Origin: Alphaproteobacteria bacterium UBA6149
Lineage (GTDB): Bacteria; Pseudomonadota; Alphaproteobacteria; Rickettsiales; UBA998
Assembly: GCA_002423155.1 (NCBI GenBank)
Contig: DIUV01000019.1
Coordinates: 42,352-64,827 of the forward strand
Length of the DNA stretch: 22,476 nt
Direction: 5' to 3'
The position numbers and the translations under genes were made by a program. Of the stretch, positions 14,963 to 22,476 are shown piece by piece. How positions within the stretch are numbered: the stretch's first letter is position 1; the number at the start of each line of letters is the position of its first letter. The notes beneath the pieces are model-generated. The model saw only the letters and a list, made by a program, of their open reading frames with translations, did not search any database and was not told the DNA's origin.

Positions 14963-15881
14963 GCTTTATATATATTCTTATTTGACAATACATTCCATAC
15001 AAAGTCACCATCAACAAACTCGGCCATTGTCCGATGAATAATAAAATATAAAAAGCAAACAACCAGTTCTTTCCTTGCGGCGATTGGCGCAACACCGCAT
15101 GGATATGCGCCGCTCCTGCTAAAAACCATGGCAATAATAGCAATAAAAACAGTGCCTTGCCCACAATGGCAATATTGGGATTGCTAGCAAACATAGGAAT
15201 CGCGGTTGCTAATAATAATGGCCATAAAATTATCGGCGGTAAAAATGGCTGCAAACGTAAACCCTGACGAAAAGATCCGCGCGTGCCCATACAAGCAAAA
15301 CTAGCCAAAATTGCCGTGGCATAGCTAAAAATAACCCACACCCATAAAATCAACGCATAAATAATAAAGCCAAAATTCTGGGTTAATTCTTCCACCTGCA
15401 ATTTCAGGTCACTATCAAGCCCCTTCGCCTCAATACTCATACCCTGTTGCAAAGCCGCCGCCAAACCACCGCTTTTATGTTGAAGCGCCACCATACCAGC
15501 TGCCAAAAATACTGCTGCCAGATAAACCACCAACAAACTAAGCGCCCGCCCAACGGGATACCAGATTAACCCCGCATTAGGTACTAGAGCTAATTGCAAA
15601 AAACACCAAGAGAGCAACCCAGCGCTGGTGGCAGGGAAAATCATATATAATAATAAACTCGCACTTCCCGTTAGTAATAATACTGTGGTTGCCCCCAGCG
15701 CAATTGCCTGAATAACCGCTTGAAAGCCAAAGCGGAATCCTGCTAAGAATATTGGCAACATCGGCAAGAACCACACCAGAAATCCTGATAATGCTCCCGA
15801 AATAGTCAGCGAGAATAATATTCCTGACAATCCGCCTGCCAAGAAGGGATAATAGCGCAATGGTATCATGCTTGAAATCAT
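14952..15881 (-). CDS. DUF2232 family integral membrane protein
   Basis: A 309-residue, very hydrophobic protein with about eight membrane segments, starting MISSMIPLRYYPFLAGGLSGILF. A mid-protein hydrophilic stretch (residues about 136-165, HKSGGLAAALQQGMSIEAKGLDSDLKLQVEEL) probably forms the main loop. The C-terminal half has FRFGFQ-type and PWFLAGAAHIHAVLRQ segments like those of the DUF2232 (YybS-like) family. That family lies between rpsR and rplI in many alphaproteobacteria, which is the strongest support for the call, since rplI follows directly. The ATG overlaps the stop of the nitrilase gene by four bases (ATGA), indicating translational coupling. Biochemical function is not established; a transporter-like energy-coupling S component has been suggested by similarity for this broad family. 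Confidence 0.8.
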   Translation of the reverse strand: MISSMIPLRYYPFLAGGLSGILFSLTISGALSGFLVWFLPMLPIFLAGFRFGFQAVIQAIALGATTVLLLTGSASLLLYMIFPATSAGLLSWCFLQLALVPNAGLIWYPVGRALSLLVVYLAAVFLAAGMVALQHKSGGLAAALQQGMSIEAKGLDSDLKLQVEELTQNFGFIIYALILWVWVIFSYATAILASFACMGTRGSFRQGLRLQPFLPPIILWPLLLATAIPMFASNPNIAIVGKALFLLLLLPWFLAGAAHIHAVLRQSPQGKNWLFAFYILLFIGQWPSLLMVTLYGMYCQIRIYIKLAK

Positions 15882-16738
15882 ATTATATACTCAGGTGGGC
15901 GCAGATAATCACGATCATGCTGCAAACAAGGCAACATCGCACGAATTTGGGTTACCCTTTCCAAATCTAAATCTGCCATAATTATTCCAGGTTCATTTCC
16001 TGCTTCTGCCAGTACCACTCCCCATGGGTCAATAATCATGGAATGTCCAAAAGTTTTCCGCCCTCCCGGATGCTCGCCACATTGTCCCGGAGCAATTACA
16101 AAACTCCCCGTTTCAATCGCGCGCGCGCGTAATAAAACATGCCAATGCGCCTGCCCCGTATGCTGGGCAAAAGCTGCCGGTACTGCCAGCATAACCGCAC
16201 CTGCCTTAGCTAAATCACGAAACAAATGCGCAAAACGCACATCATAACAAATTGCCAAACCTAAAATTCCCCAGGGCGTGTCCACACAAGTAACCTGCCG
16301 CCCTGCCACTACTCGCGCCGACTCGCGATAAAGCTCTCCCGGTGCTAAATGTGCATCAAACAGATGAATTTTATCATAACGCGCAATAATTTCCCCCTGG
16401 TCATCAATAAAGAGCGAGCGATTATAATATTTGGCACAGCCACTATCAGGACAAATTATCCCCGAAGGGGCGAACACTGAACCAATTAAAATATAACAAT
16501 TAAATTTACGTGCCAATTCCTGACAAAGCAAAATTCCTTGATGTTCCTGCTCATTCAGCAAAGCGGGCTGGTCTTTATCAGATGCCCGCATCATAAAAGC
16601 ATTCTCGGGCAGGGCAATCAACTCCGCCCCTTGCAAACAAGCTTTTTCTACCCAATGATTTATGGCAGCGCAATTGTCCGCCATATCATTGGTGGCGGTT
16701 ATTTGAACACAGGCAACTTTGCAAAAATTCTTTTTCAT
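15878..16738 (-). CDS. Carbon-nitrogen hydrolase, Nit1/Nit2-like (probable deaminated-glutathione amidase)
   Basis: A 286-residue nitrilase-superfamily enzyme with the full catalytic triad: Glu45 in ELIALPENAF, Lys123 in RYDKIHLFD, and Cys164 in GLAICYDVRF. DVRFAHLFRDLAKAGA and the later HWHVLLRARAIE and GHSMIIDPWG segments place it in the Nit branch near Nit1/Nit2 and not among true nitrilases. Family role: repair of deaminated glutathione or hydrolysis of omega-amides of 2-oxo acids. In alphaproteobacteria this gene often follows comF and grxC. Here comF is upstream with a 27-base gap and grxC is absent. It overlaps the DUF2232 gene by four bases. The ribosome binding site is weak (AAAGAAA). 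The exact substrate is inferred. Confidence 0.88.
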   Translation of the reverse strand: MKKNFCKVACVQITATNDMADNCAAINHWVEKACLQGAELIALPENAFMMRASDKDQPALLNEQEHQGILLCQELARKFNCYILIGSVFAPSGIICPDSGCAKYYNRSLFIDDQGEIIARYDKIHLFDAHLAPGELYRESARVVAGRQVTCVDTPWGILGLAICYDVRFAHLFRDLAKAGAVMLAVPAAFAQHTGQAHWHVLLRARAIETGSFVIAPGQCGEHPGGRKTFGHSMIIDPWGVVLAEAGNEPGIIMADLDLERVTQIRAMLPCLQHDRDYLRPPEYII

Positions 16739-16765
16739 AATATTTCTTTATTTATAAAGTCTAGT

Positions 16766-17521
16766 CTAGCTAACAGATAAGCGTCTGGCTATAGTCAAAA
16801 CGCGTATTTCTAAAGCTCCTTTGCGTAATAATAGGCGTGAGCAGGCTTCTATGGTGGATCCGGTCGTCATTACATCATCCACCAAGACAATTATCTTTCC
16901 CTTTATATCAATTAGTTGCCTCGGGTCAATTGCGAATGCAGCGCGAACATTGCGCTGGCGACCTGCGCGTGACAAACCTGTTTGTGGGGGAGTGGCGCGT
17001 ACGCGCTTTAATAAGGTCAGCGCAACCGGGATATTGGTCAAGCGCGACAAGCCCTGCGCCAACAAAGCTGCTTGATTATATCTACGCCAGATTATCCTGC
17101 GCCAATGTAGGGGCACGGGGATTAATAAATCGGCATTTTGCAAAACATCATTGCCATGCGCTTGCATTAATCTACTTAAAAATCCTACCAAATGCGTGGC
17201 ATCTGCATATTTAAGCCGCGTTACTAAGGGGCGAGAATTATCATCATAAGCAAATACGGCGCGTGCCAAATTATAATAAGGCAAGTTTTGCGTACATTCC
17301 AAACAAATAGCGCCGAAGCCAAAATCATATTCAAACGGCAAGCCACAACGCGCACAAAAAGGCGGCGTGATAAAACGTAGATTAGCAAAACAGGTTTTGC
17401 ATAATGTATTATTCACCTCGCTCGTTTTACGACAACAGGGGCAAAGCGGAGGATAAATCAGATAAAATATCTTTTTAAAGAAATTTTGGGCTATTTCTAA
17501 AAATAAGTTCATTTTTTGCAT
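16766..17521 (-). CDS. comF: ComF family protein (phosphoribosyltransferase fold)
   Basis: Product of 251 residues. The N-terminus holds zinc-ribbon cysteine pairs: Cys27/29/30, Cys41/44, Cys56/59 and Cys73/76. A type-I phosphoribosyltransferase domain follows, with the PRPP-loop signature VDDVMTTGST at 214-223 and the ComF hallmarks PVPLHWRRIIWRRYNQAALLA and RVRATPPQTGLSRAGRQRNVRAAF. Family knowledge: ComF is needed for uptake of transforming DNA in naturally competent bacteria, but it is widely conserved without known competence and has links to helicase function, so competence is not implied. The start is the first ATG; a second lies three codons later. It diverges from the methyltransferase gene, with 22 bases between start codons, and leads into the nitrilase gene. 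Confidence 0.92.
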   Translation of the reverse strand: MQKMNLFLEIAQNFFKKIFYLIYPPLCPCCRKTSEVNNTLCKTCFANLRFITPPFCARCGLPFEYDFGFGAICLECTQNLPYYNLARAVFAYDDNSRPLVTRLKYADATHLVGFLSRLMQAHGNDVLQNADLLIPVPLHWRRIIWRRYNQAALLAQGLSRLTNIPVALTLLKRVRATPPQTGLSRAGRQRNVRAAFAIDPRQLIDIKGKIIVLVDDVMTTGSTIEACSRLLLRKGALEIRVLTIARRLSVS

Positions 17522-17543
17522 ATCTTTAGATTATGATGGTGCA

Positions 17544-18365
17544 ATGAAAAATGCAAATATTCTCTTTAATCGTAAGTTGTTGATAAAAAATCGCAATCAT
17601 GCGAGTATGGCGTGGGATGAATTAAATTTCCTAAAAATTGCCGCCAGCGAAAGACTTGCCGATCGTTTGGAAGATTTACAAAGAACTTTTCCCCTCGGGT
17701 TAGATTTAGGTGCGCATGCAGGAGAAATTTCCTGCGCAACCTTGCACAATAAAAAAATAGAAAAATGTTTTCGCAGCGATTTAGCTGAAAAATTCCACCC
17801 ACATCTGGTTTGTGATGAAGAATTCCTACCCTTTGCTCCGCAAAGTTTTGATATAATCTTAAGCGGCTTAAGTCTGCATTGGGTGAATGATTTGCCTGGT
17901 ACTTTGATTCAATGCCACCGCATATTAAAACCTGAAGGATTATTTTTAGCGGTGCTTCCCGGTACCCAGACCTTATGGGAATTGCGTGAATGTTTTATGC
18001 TCGCAGAAGAAAAAATTTACGGCGGCATATCTCCACGCATCATCCCTTTCCCCGATATTCGTGATGCTGCCAGCCTGCTACAACGCGCCAATTTTGCCTT
18101 ACCCGTTGCCGATAGCGAGATTCTTACTATTTCGTACCCGGATTTTTATACAATCTTGCAGGATTTGCGTATGGGCGGCGAAAAAAATATTATGCATGAA
18201 CGCTCCAGCAATCCTTTATCAAAAAGATTCCTCCAACTGGTTGCAGAAATTTATTCTGAGAAATTTACTGATGTAGAAGGTCGTCTAACCGTAACCGTAG
18301 AACTGGTTACTCTAACTGGGTTGGCTAACCATGGCGGACAAACAGGCTCAGGAATCGCGGCATAA
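17544..18365 (+). CDS. Class I SAM-dependent methyltransferase, NDUFAF5/BioC-like
   Basis: Product of 273 residues. ILFNRKLLIKNRNHAS near the N-terminus corresponds to the FDRRL..RRRDRA opening of the NDUFAF5 family. SAM motif I is LDLGAHAG (residues 53-60); FDIILSGLSLHWVNDLPGTLIQCHRILKPEGLFLAVLPG covers motifs IV-VI, and GGISPRIIPFPDIRDAASLL is also family-typical. The eukaryotic relative hydroxylates an arginine in a complex I subunit, and BioC methylates malonyl-ACP in biotin synthesis. The closest match in pattern is the alphaproteobacterial NDUFAF5-like group, often found next to comF as here. Its last 115 bases overlap, tail to tail, the end of the next minus-strand gene. The C-terminus (LTGLANHGGQTGSGIAA) departs somewhat from the usual LTGWAPH ending. 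Confidence 0.82.
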   Translation: MKNANILFNRKLLIKNRNHASMAWDELNFLKIAASERLADRLEDLQRTFPLGLDLGAHAGEISCATLHNKKIEKCFRSDLAEKFHPHLVCDEEFLPFAPQSFDIILSGLSLHWVNDLPGTLIQCHRILKPEGLFLAVLPGTQTLWELRECFMLAEEKIYGGISPRIIPFPDIRDAASLLQRANFALPVADSEILTISYPDFYTILQDLRMGGEKNIMHERSSNPLSKRFLQLVAEIYSEKFTDVEGRLTVTVELVTLTGLANHGGQTGSGIAA

Positions 18366-19018
18366 ATTTGTTTTTCCACTTCCAGCAACAAAACTCCACC
18401 AAAGTGGGGCAGGAAAATTTTGCCTACACATTCAAAAAAAGGAGCCAATCGTTGGAAAAAACGTGATTGTAAGGGCGGAGCAAACAAGCTGGTGCTAGAT
18501 TTTACCAAGGTAAACCCTTGCTCTGTCACCAATTGATATAATTGCGGCAAAGAATAAGGTTGCCCACTGGAAAACGGCGTACCTTCCGCCTGCGCCCACA
18601 GACTCCGGCGATTCGGCACCACCAACAAAACTCGCCCCCCCGGAACCAAAATCCGCCATAATTCCTTGATTAATTCCGCTGGATTTTGTGAATATTCCAA
18701 AGCATGAATAACTAATATCCGATTGGTCTGCCCATTCGGTAACGGCAACAGCCCCCCCCGCGTAAGCACCGTACGATTATGCCCCTCAGGCGGCCAATAA
18801 ATGGCACCTTGGCGTGCCAACATCAAAGAAACATCCCACACACAATTTTTAGGAAAACTTTCAATATAAGGCAAAACAAAGCCTAAAGTAACCAAATGAT
18901 CTTGCGAAGCTTCCGCCCAATAATCACGCAATGCACGGCGCAAAGGACGTGCGGCAATTTTTCCCAATGCGGACAAATAAAATTGTCTTAGTTCAACTAC
19001 ATTTACTGGTTTGGACAT
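18251..19018 (-). CDS. Class I SAM-dependent methyltransferase (alphaproteobacterial family)
   Basis: The 255-residue product begins MSKPVNVVELRQFYLSALGKIAARPLRRAL. LVTLGFVLPYIESF is the SAM-binding motif I of a family usually written LGLGYATPYL. RILVIHALEYSQNPAELIKELWRILVPGGRVLLVVPNRRSLWA carries the later motifs. The target is unknown; in many alphaproteobacteria the gene neighbours gloB, which is not seen here. The C-terminus (IPEPVCPPWLANPVRVTSSTV... to the stop) is encoded by DNA that is also the 3' end of the convergent methyltransferase gene, so about 38 residues are shared antisense sequence. That tail has low complexity in S, T, V and R and may be a late addition after loss of an earlier stop. 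Confidence 0.8.
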   Translation of the reverse strand: MSKPVNVVELRQFYLSALGKIAARPLRRALRDYWAEASQDHLVTLGFVLPYIESFPKNCVWDVSLMLARQGAIYWPPEGHNRTVLTRGGLLPLPNGQTNRILVIHALEYSQNPAELIKELWRILVPGGRVLLVVPNRRSLWAQAEGTPFSSGQPYSLPQLYQLVTEQGFTLVKSSTSLFAPPLQSRFFQRLAPFFECVGKIFLPHFGGVLLLEVEKQIYAAIPEPVCPPWLANPVRVTSSTVTVRRPSTSVNFSE

Positions 19019-19055
19019 TTTATATTTCTTCTAAAAACATGCACGCGCTTTTTAA

Positions 19056-19571
19056 TCATCGGGGGTTTTCTCGTCGCCAAATCCATGGCTTTTGAAACCG
19101 CCCTTTCCAAATTCCTCGTTTATGATATTTTGCCTCAAGTTCTGCAGAAACATATTCTTTTGAATAATGACGATAAGCTAAAGCCCAGCCCGAACGAACC
19201 AGCCAATCATTGAGCGATTCATCATTTATTTTGCAAACAGCAAGTGCGCGTTTATAATTGTCAAACTGTGAACTTTCGCAATTCACCTCTTTACTAGCAA
19301 TATGTTCTTCCAATTCGCTACGCGCAATCTTTCCGCAATTCCATGAACTATTATCAACATTCTGACAATCTTGATGATATTCCACCGCATCAACCCCCTG
19401 CAAACGAATCTCTTGCCGATTAATTAGCAAAGAATCTCCATCTATTATTTGGGGAACTCCGACAATAGTTTGTGCAAACGCAGAAAAATTTAAAAAACAC
19501 AGCAAGAACAAGGCTCTTCCCCAGCAGAGGAGAAAAGGCCTTGTTTTGCCAAAAATAAATTTAAGCAGCAA
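19056..19571 (-). CDS. Secreted thermonuclease-like protein (SNase domain)
   Basis: Product of 171 residues. A signal peptide is visible (hydrophobic ALFLLCFLNFSAFA, cleavage probably after Ala33). The nuclease core aligns with staphylococcal nuclease: Asp46 in IDGDSLLI for Asp21, Arg56 for Arg35, Asp61 and Glu64 in GVDAVEYHQ for Asp40 and Glu43, and Arg108 in NYKRALAVC for Arg87. The calcium ligands and catalytic residues are therefore all present. Expected role: hydrolysis of DNA or RNA in the periplasm or outside the cell. Extra cysteines (69, 79, 98, 113) may form disulfides. The start is a TTG with no good ribosome binding site, inside the end of icd (11-base overlap). No ATG lies in the signal region, so translation may depend on coupling to icd; the start is uncertain by a few codons. 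Confidence 0.85.
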   Translation of the reverse strand: MLLKFIFGKTRPFLLCWGRALFLLCFLNFSAFAQTIVGVPQIIDGDSLLINRQEIRLQGVDAVEYHQDCQNVDNSSWNCGKIARSELEEHIASKEVNCESSQFDNYKRALAVCKINDESLNDWLVRSGWALAYRHYSKEYVSAELEAKYHKRGIWKGRFQKPWIWRRENPR

Positions 19572-20787
19572 GTTTGTTGCCCATTTTATGGTCCAAAAAA
19601 TCCCGTACCCTATTTAAGAAATCGGTGGTGGTCAGCCAAGCTTGCTCTTTGCCCACCAAGGCGGCTAAATCTTTGGTCATGTAACCAGCCTCTACGGTTT
19701 CTACACAAGCTTGCTCTAACGCATCCGCAAAGGCCTCCACATCCACACTATTATCAAATTTTGCGCGGTAACGCAAAGCACCTGTCCACGCAAAAATGGT
19801 TGCTATCGGGTTGGTCGAAGTGGGTAATCCTTGTTGATGTTGGCGGAAATGGCGAGTTACAGTACCATGCGCGGCTTCGGTTTCTACCGTATTGCCATCG
19901 GGGGTGATTAGCACCGAAGTCATCAGACCCAAAGAACCAAATCCTTGTGCAACTACATCCGACTGTACATCCCCATCATAGTTTTTGCATGCCCAGACAA
20001 ACCCACCTTCGGATTTAATCGCATAAGCTACCAAATCATCAATCAGGCGGTGTTCATATTCCAAACCTGCATTTTTATATTTTTGCGCGAACTCACCTTC
20101 AAATACTTGTTGGAAAATATCTTTGAAACGACCATCATATTTTTTCAAAATCGTGTTTTTAGTCGAATGATAAACTGGCAATTCACGAGCCAAACCATAA
20201 TTAAAGCAAGCGCGGGCGAAACCTTCGATTGATTCATCGAGATTATACATAGCCATAGCCACGCCTGAACTGGGGAAGTCAAAAACTTCATGTTGCTGCG
20301 GTGCTCCAGACTCAGGAGTGAAAGTAAGCGTAAGCTTGCCTTTACCATTAACCAACAAATCAGTTGCACGATATTGATCACCAAAAGCATGACGACCCAC
20401 GACAATTGGTTTTTTCCAACCAGGCACATATTTAGGAATATTGCTGCAAATAATTGGTTCACGGAAAATAGTTCCGTCCAAAATATTGCGAATAGTGCCA
20501 TTCGGCGACTTCCACATTTGTTTTAAACCAAACTCCGCCACTCGCGCCTCATCGGGAGTAATGGTCGCACATTTAACGCCCACCCCATATTCTTTTATCG
20601 CCAGAGCTGACTGCTTAGTTACTTCATCATTGGTGGCATCGCGATTTTCAATCGACAGATCATAATACTTCAAATCTACGTTCAAATAAGGCAGGATTAA
20701 TTGTTTTTTTATATCTGCCCAAATTATGCGCGTCATCTCGTCGCCATCAAGTTCCACCAATGGAGTTTTTACCGTTATTTTAGCCAT
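19561..20787 (-). CDS. icd: NADP-dependent isocitrate dehydrogenase (eukaryote-like type)
   Basis: A 408-residue homologue of the IDH1/IDH2 group, not the longer or E. coli-type enzymes. ELDGDEMTRIIW (12-23), the substrate loop SPNGTIRN (94-101) with Arg100 and Arg109, and GRHAFGDQYRATD with Arg132 match the human residue numbering closely. The metal-binding region (YDGDVQSDVVAQGFGSLGLMTS) and the NADP region (EAAHGTVTRHFRQHQ) are intact. It oxidises isocitrate to 2-oxoglutarate with formation of NADPH in the TCA cycle. A strong ribosome binding site, GGGAGGA, precedes the ATG. It lies 45 bases after the beta-barrel protein gene and overlaps the thermonuclease gene. Confidence 0.97.
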   Translation of the reverse strand: MAKITVKTPLVELDGDEMTRIIWADIKKQLILPYLNVDLKYYDLSIENRDATNDEVTKQSALAIKEYGVGVKCATITPDEARVAEFGLKQMWKSPNGTIRNILDGTIFREPIICSNIPKYVPGWKKPIVVGRHAFGDQYRATDLLVNGKGKLTLTFTPESGAPQQHEVFDFPSSGVAMAMYNLDESIEGFARACFNYGLARELPVYHSTKNTILKKYDGRFKDIFQQVFEGEFAQKYKNAGLEYEHRLIDDLVAYAIKSEGGFVWACKNYDGDVQSDVVAQGFGSLGLMTSVLITPDGNTVETEAAHGTVTRHFRQHQQGLPTSTNPIATIFAWTGALRYRAKFDNSVDVEAFADALEQACVETVEAGYMTKDLAALVGKEQAWLTTTDFLNRVRDFLDHKMGNKLAA

Positions 20788-20832
20788 TATTTCCTCCCTT
20801 TGTTAAAAAATTTGTTTTACCCTAAAATCAGC

Positions 20833-22323
20833 TTACCAATGCGCGGCTACGCCCATTAGATAATTCTGTGAATTCCAATTTACTTTATTTAAACGATTAG
20901 TTACGGTGGTTTCATCCGCAAAATAAACCGTGTCAGTTCCTGCGTCTGTGACCCAAGCTTGCCGACTTGCCAAGGCAAAAATCTCGGTATTATCACTTAA
21001 CGCATAACTATAATCTAACTGAAATAAAGTTCCTCGCCCATCCGCTTGATGAGCAAAACTTTTCGGATGCATAAAATCTCCGCGCAGATTCCAATCTGCT
21101 GCCCCGTTATATTTAGCAAAACTATATTGGGTGCGTAAGCCAAAATTATGGGGGAAATAATCCGCCTTTAATTTTACTCCTAAAAATGGACCATGCCAAG
21201 TTGCTCGATAATTACTATTTAACCCAGCAAATTCTCCCAAAGGTGGAGTATCTTCCGAAGCAATTGTTTGTTTGCCATCTTGCATGTGTAAATATAAACG
21301 CTGCCAACTATAGCCAACTAAAGGAATGATAGAACTATGTAAATTGGGCACAGAAGCATGCATAACATCCGTATCAAATTCGTAACCCAATCCCGAGGAG
21401 AATCCGCGTACATGTCCTTTGCCGGCATCATTATTAGAGCGCGAAAATTCGTCGGTACGGTTATTGCCAAAATAATCCGAGTCCTGATTATCTCCAGCAA
21501 GAATTACACCTGTATAAGCGGAAGCCTCTCCATGAATGCCTCCAATATAATCTGCATCTTTGGGGATGCTGCCTGCGGCTTCCGCTTGCACTTGCATAAT
21601 ATTAAGCTTGCGCCATTTTAATTCCGACAAAATATTGGGAGTCGCCGTGCCCGAAGCGTCGGACGCAATATTCCAATCCAGATTATCTCTTCTGCCGCCA
21701 GTAGAAATCCGCAGAGAATTATCACGGCGTGGTGATGGTTTTGGAGCAACGGTCTTATATGCCGCAGGGTTAATGCCGCCATTATTATTAGCATTATTAT
21801 TAGCGTTATTATTTAGGGGCAGATTTTTATTGGGCGGGGGAGCATCAAATTCGGCGGGCTTTTGTGCCTCTTTTTGCACATCAAGATTATTATATATATT
21901 GGGGGAATTATTCTGACCAATCGGAGCATCTTCTAACATTTGCTCCGCTGGTGCTTTACGTTGCCCCGCTGCTTGCATTGATGGTGAGATTATTTCTTGC
22001 GGGCGTGAGGTAGCTTTAGGTGCCTCTATAGTTGCCGCAGGCTGTATCGGCTTTGTATATTCAGGTCTAGAAACTGCTGCTTTAGTTGTTTTGGCGGGTG
22101 ACACACTCCGCACATTGCGCTCCTGAAAAAATTTCCCCGAACTAGTAGCTCTCGGACTAGCAGCATGATAATTGGGTGCTTCAGGGTGATTTTTTTTAAA
22201 ACGCTGCCGCGCTAATTCTTGCTGCCGTTTTAGGTAGGGATTTTCAGATTGGGCAGCGGCAATGCTGACGCTGGAAATCAACACGGTACCAGCTAATAAA
22301 AATATTATATTTGCTTGCCGCAT
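20833..22323 (-). CDS. Outer-membrane beta-barrel protein with long disordered N-terminal region
   Basis: Product of 496 residues from this ATG. A signal peptide (residues 1-24, ending SIAAA before QSENP) is followed by about 190 residues rich in P, A, N, K and Q with no evident fold, including NNNANNNANNNGG. From about residue 213 (DNLDWNIASDASGTATPNILSELKWRKL) the sequence alternates polar and apolar residues with many aromatics, and it ends NSQNYLMGVAAHW, a terminal aromatic strand as recognised by the BAM machinery. The NILSELKW and DSDYFGNNRTDEFSRS segments recall omptin-like / Protochlamydia outer-membrane protein families; I hold that loosely. The frame opens at 22350, but AAGGGAAAA lies just before the ATG at 22323 and that start gives a normal signal peptide, whereas the upstream ATG has no ribosome binding site. 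The disordered region could span periplasm or bind peptidoglycan. Confidence 0.8.
   Translation of the reverse strand: MRQANIIFLLAGTVLISSVSIAAAQSENPYLKRQQELARQRFKKNHPEAPNYHAASPRATSSGKFFQERNVRSVSPAKTTKAAVSRPEYTKPIQPAATIEAPKATSRPQEIISPSMQAAGQRKAPAEQMLEDAPIGQNNSPNIYNNLDVQKEAQKPAEFDAPPPNKNLPLNNNANNNANNNGGINPAAYKTVAPKPSPRRDNSLRISTGGRRDNLDWNIASDASGTATPNILSELKWRKLNIMQVQAEAAGSIPKDADYIGGIHGEASAYTGVILAGDNQDSDYFGNNRTDEFSRSNNDAGKGHVRGFSSGLGYEFDTDVMHASVPNLHSSIIPLVGYSWQRLYLHMQDGKQTIASEDTPPLGEFAGLNSNYRATWHGPFLGVKLKADYFPHNFGLRTQYSFAKYNGAADWNLRGDFMHPKSFAHQADGRGTLFQLDYSYALSDNTEIFALASRQAWVTDAGTDTVYFADETTVTNRLNKVNWNSQNYLMGVAAHW
21781..21815. repeat. Asn/Ala-codon microsatellite in the beta-barrel gene
   Basis: The 12-base unit ATTATTATTAGC (plus strand) occurs twice exactly and is followed by a third partial copy (GTTATTATT). 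It encodes the NNNA repeats in the disordered N-terminal region. Units are in frame, so slippage would change linker length without breaking the gene. Confidence 0.8.
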
Positions 22324-22476
22324 TATTTTTCCCTTAAACATTCTTTTCATTGGAAAATATTGTCAATTTAACCAGCAAAAGTCAAGCAATCAGGCGGCAA
22401 TTCTAAAACTAATTTTTATCCACCAAAATATCCGCGTTATACCAGCTTAGGTTAGTCGCCCCTAAAAAACCCCAAC

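Noticed and set aside
22338..22366. TTGACA (minus strand, 22366 to 22361) as a promoter for the beta-barrel gene
   Set aside because: A perfect -35 box, but 17 bases on there is only GAATGT, which fits the -10 consensus poorly, so it was not listed as a promoter.

Overview
The window looks like a chromosomal segment of an AT-rich, Gram-negative alphaproteobacterium. This is inferred from gene content: the leuS-lptE-(...)-holA order, DUF2232 next to rplI, comF divergent from an NDUFAF5-like methyltransferase, an alphaproteobacterial-type second methyltransferase, and a eukaryote-like 408-residue NADP isocitrate dehydrogenase. Surface genes (a two-partner-secretion exoprotein, an LptE-type lipoprotein, a heptosyltransferase and a beta-barrel protein) confirm an outer membrane with LPS. 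I cannot name the species. A host-associated or otherwise reduced lifestyle is possible but not shown.

Layout. 1-953 (minus): 5' part of a large secreted filamentous-haemagglutinin-like exoprotein, cut by the window edge. 1099-7141 (minus): tightly packed run leuS > lptE > alpha/beta hydrolase > LplT-like MFS transporter > holA, with overlaps or gaps of 12 bases or less. 7310-8049 (plus): a small unrecognised two-gene unit, a 56-residue basic protein followed by a tail-anchored helical protein. 8063-8968 (minus): glycosyltransferase family 9. 9026-11662 (plus): mutS. 11746-14358: an accessory block. It holds two unrecognised plus-strand genes (138 and 590 residues, the latter with an HEAHH zinc-protease-like motif) and is bracketed by two long inverted-repeat elements sharing the outer sequence CTCTCCGTCGTCA. 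14393-17521 (minus): comF > nitrilase-family hydrolase > DUF2232 membrane protein > rplI. 17544-18365 (plus): NDUFAF5-like methyltransferase. 18251-22323 (minus): beta-barrel outer-membrane protein > icd > secreted thermonuclease > second methyltransferase, whose 3' end runs 115 bases into the convergent gene.

Most genes are housekeeping: translation (leuS, rplI), replication and repair (holA, mutS), central metabolism (icd), metabolite repair (nitrilase) and envelope biogenesis (lptE, heptosyltransferase, LplT-like transporter). The parts that break this pattern are the pair at 7310-8049, the repeat-flanked pair at 11928-14150, and the hydrolase/transporter pair lying between lptE and holA.

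No rRNA, tRNA, CRISPR array or transposase gene was seen. No stretch longer than about 265 bases lacks a gene. Several starts were moved to internal ATG codons with better ribosome binding sites or family fit (lptE, mutS, rplI, the beta-barrel protein).
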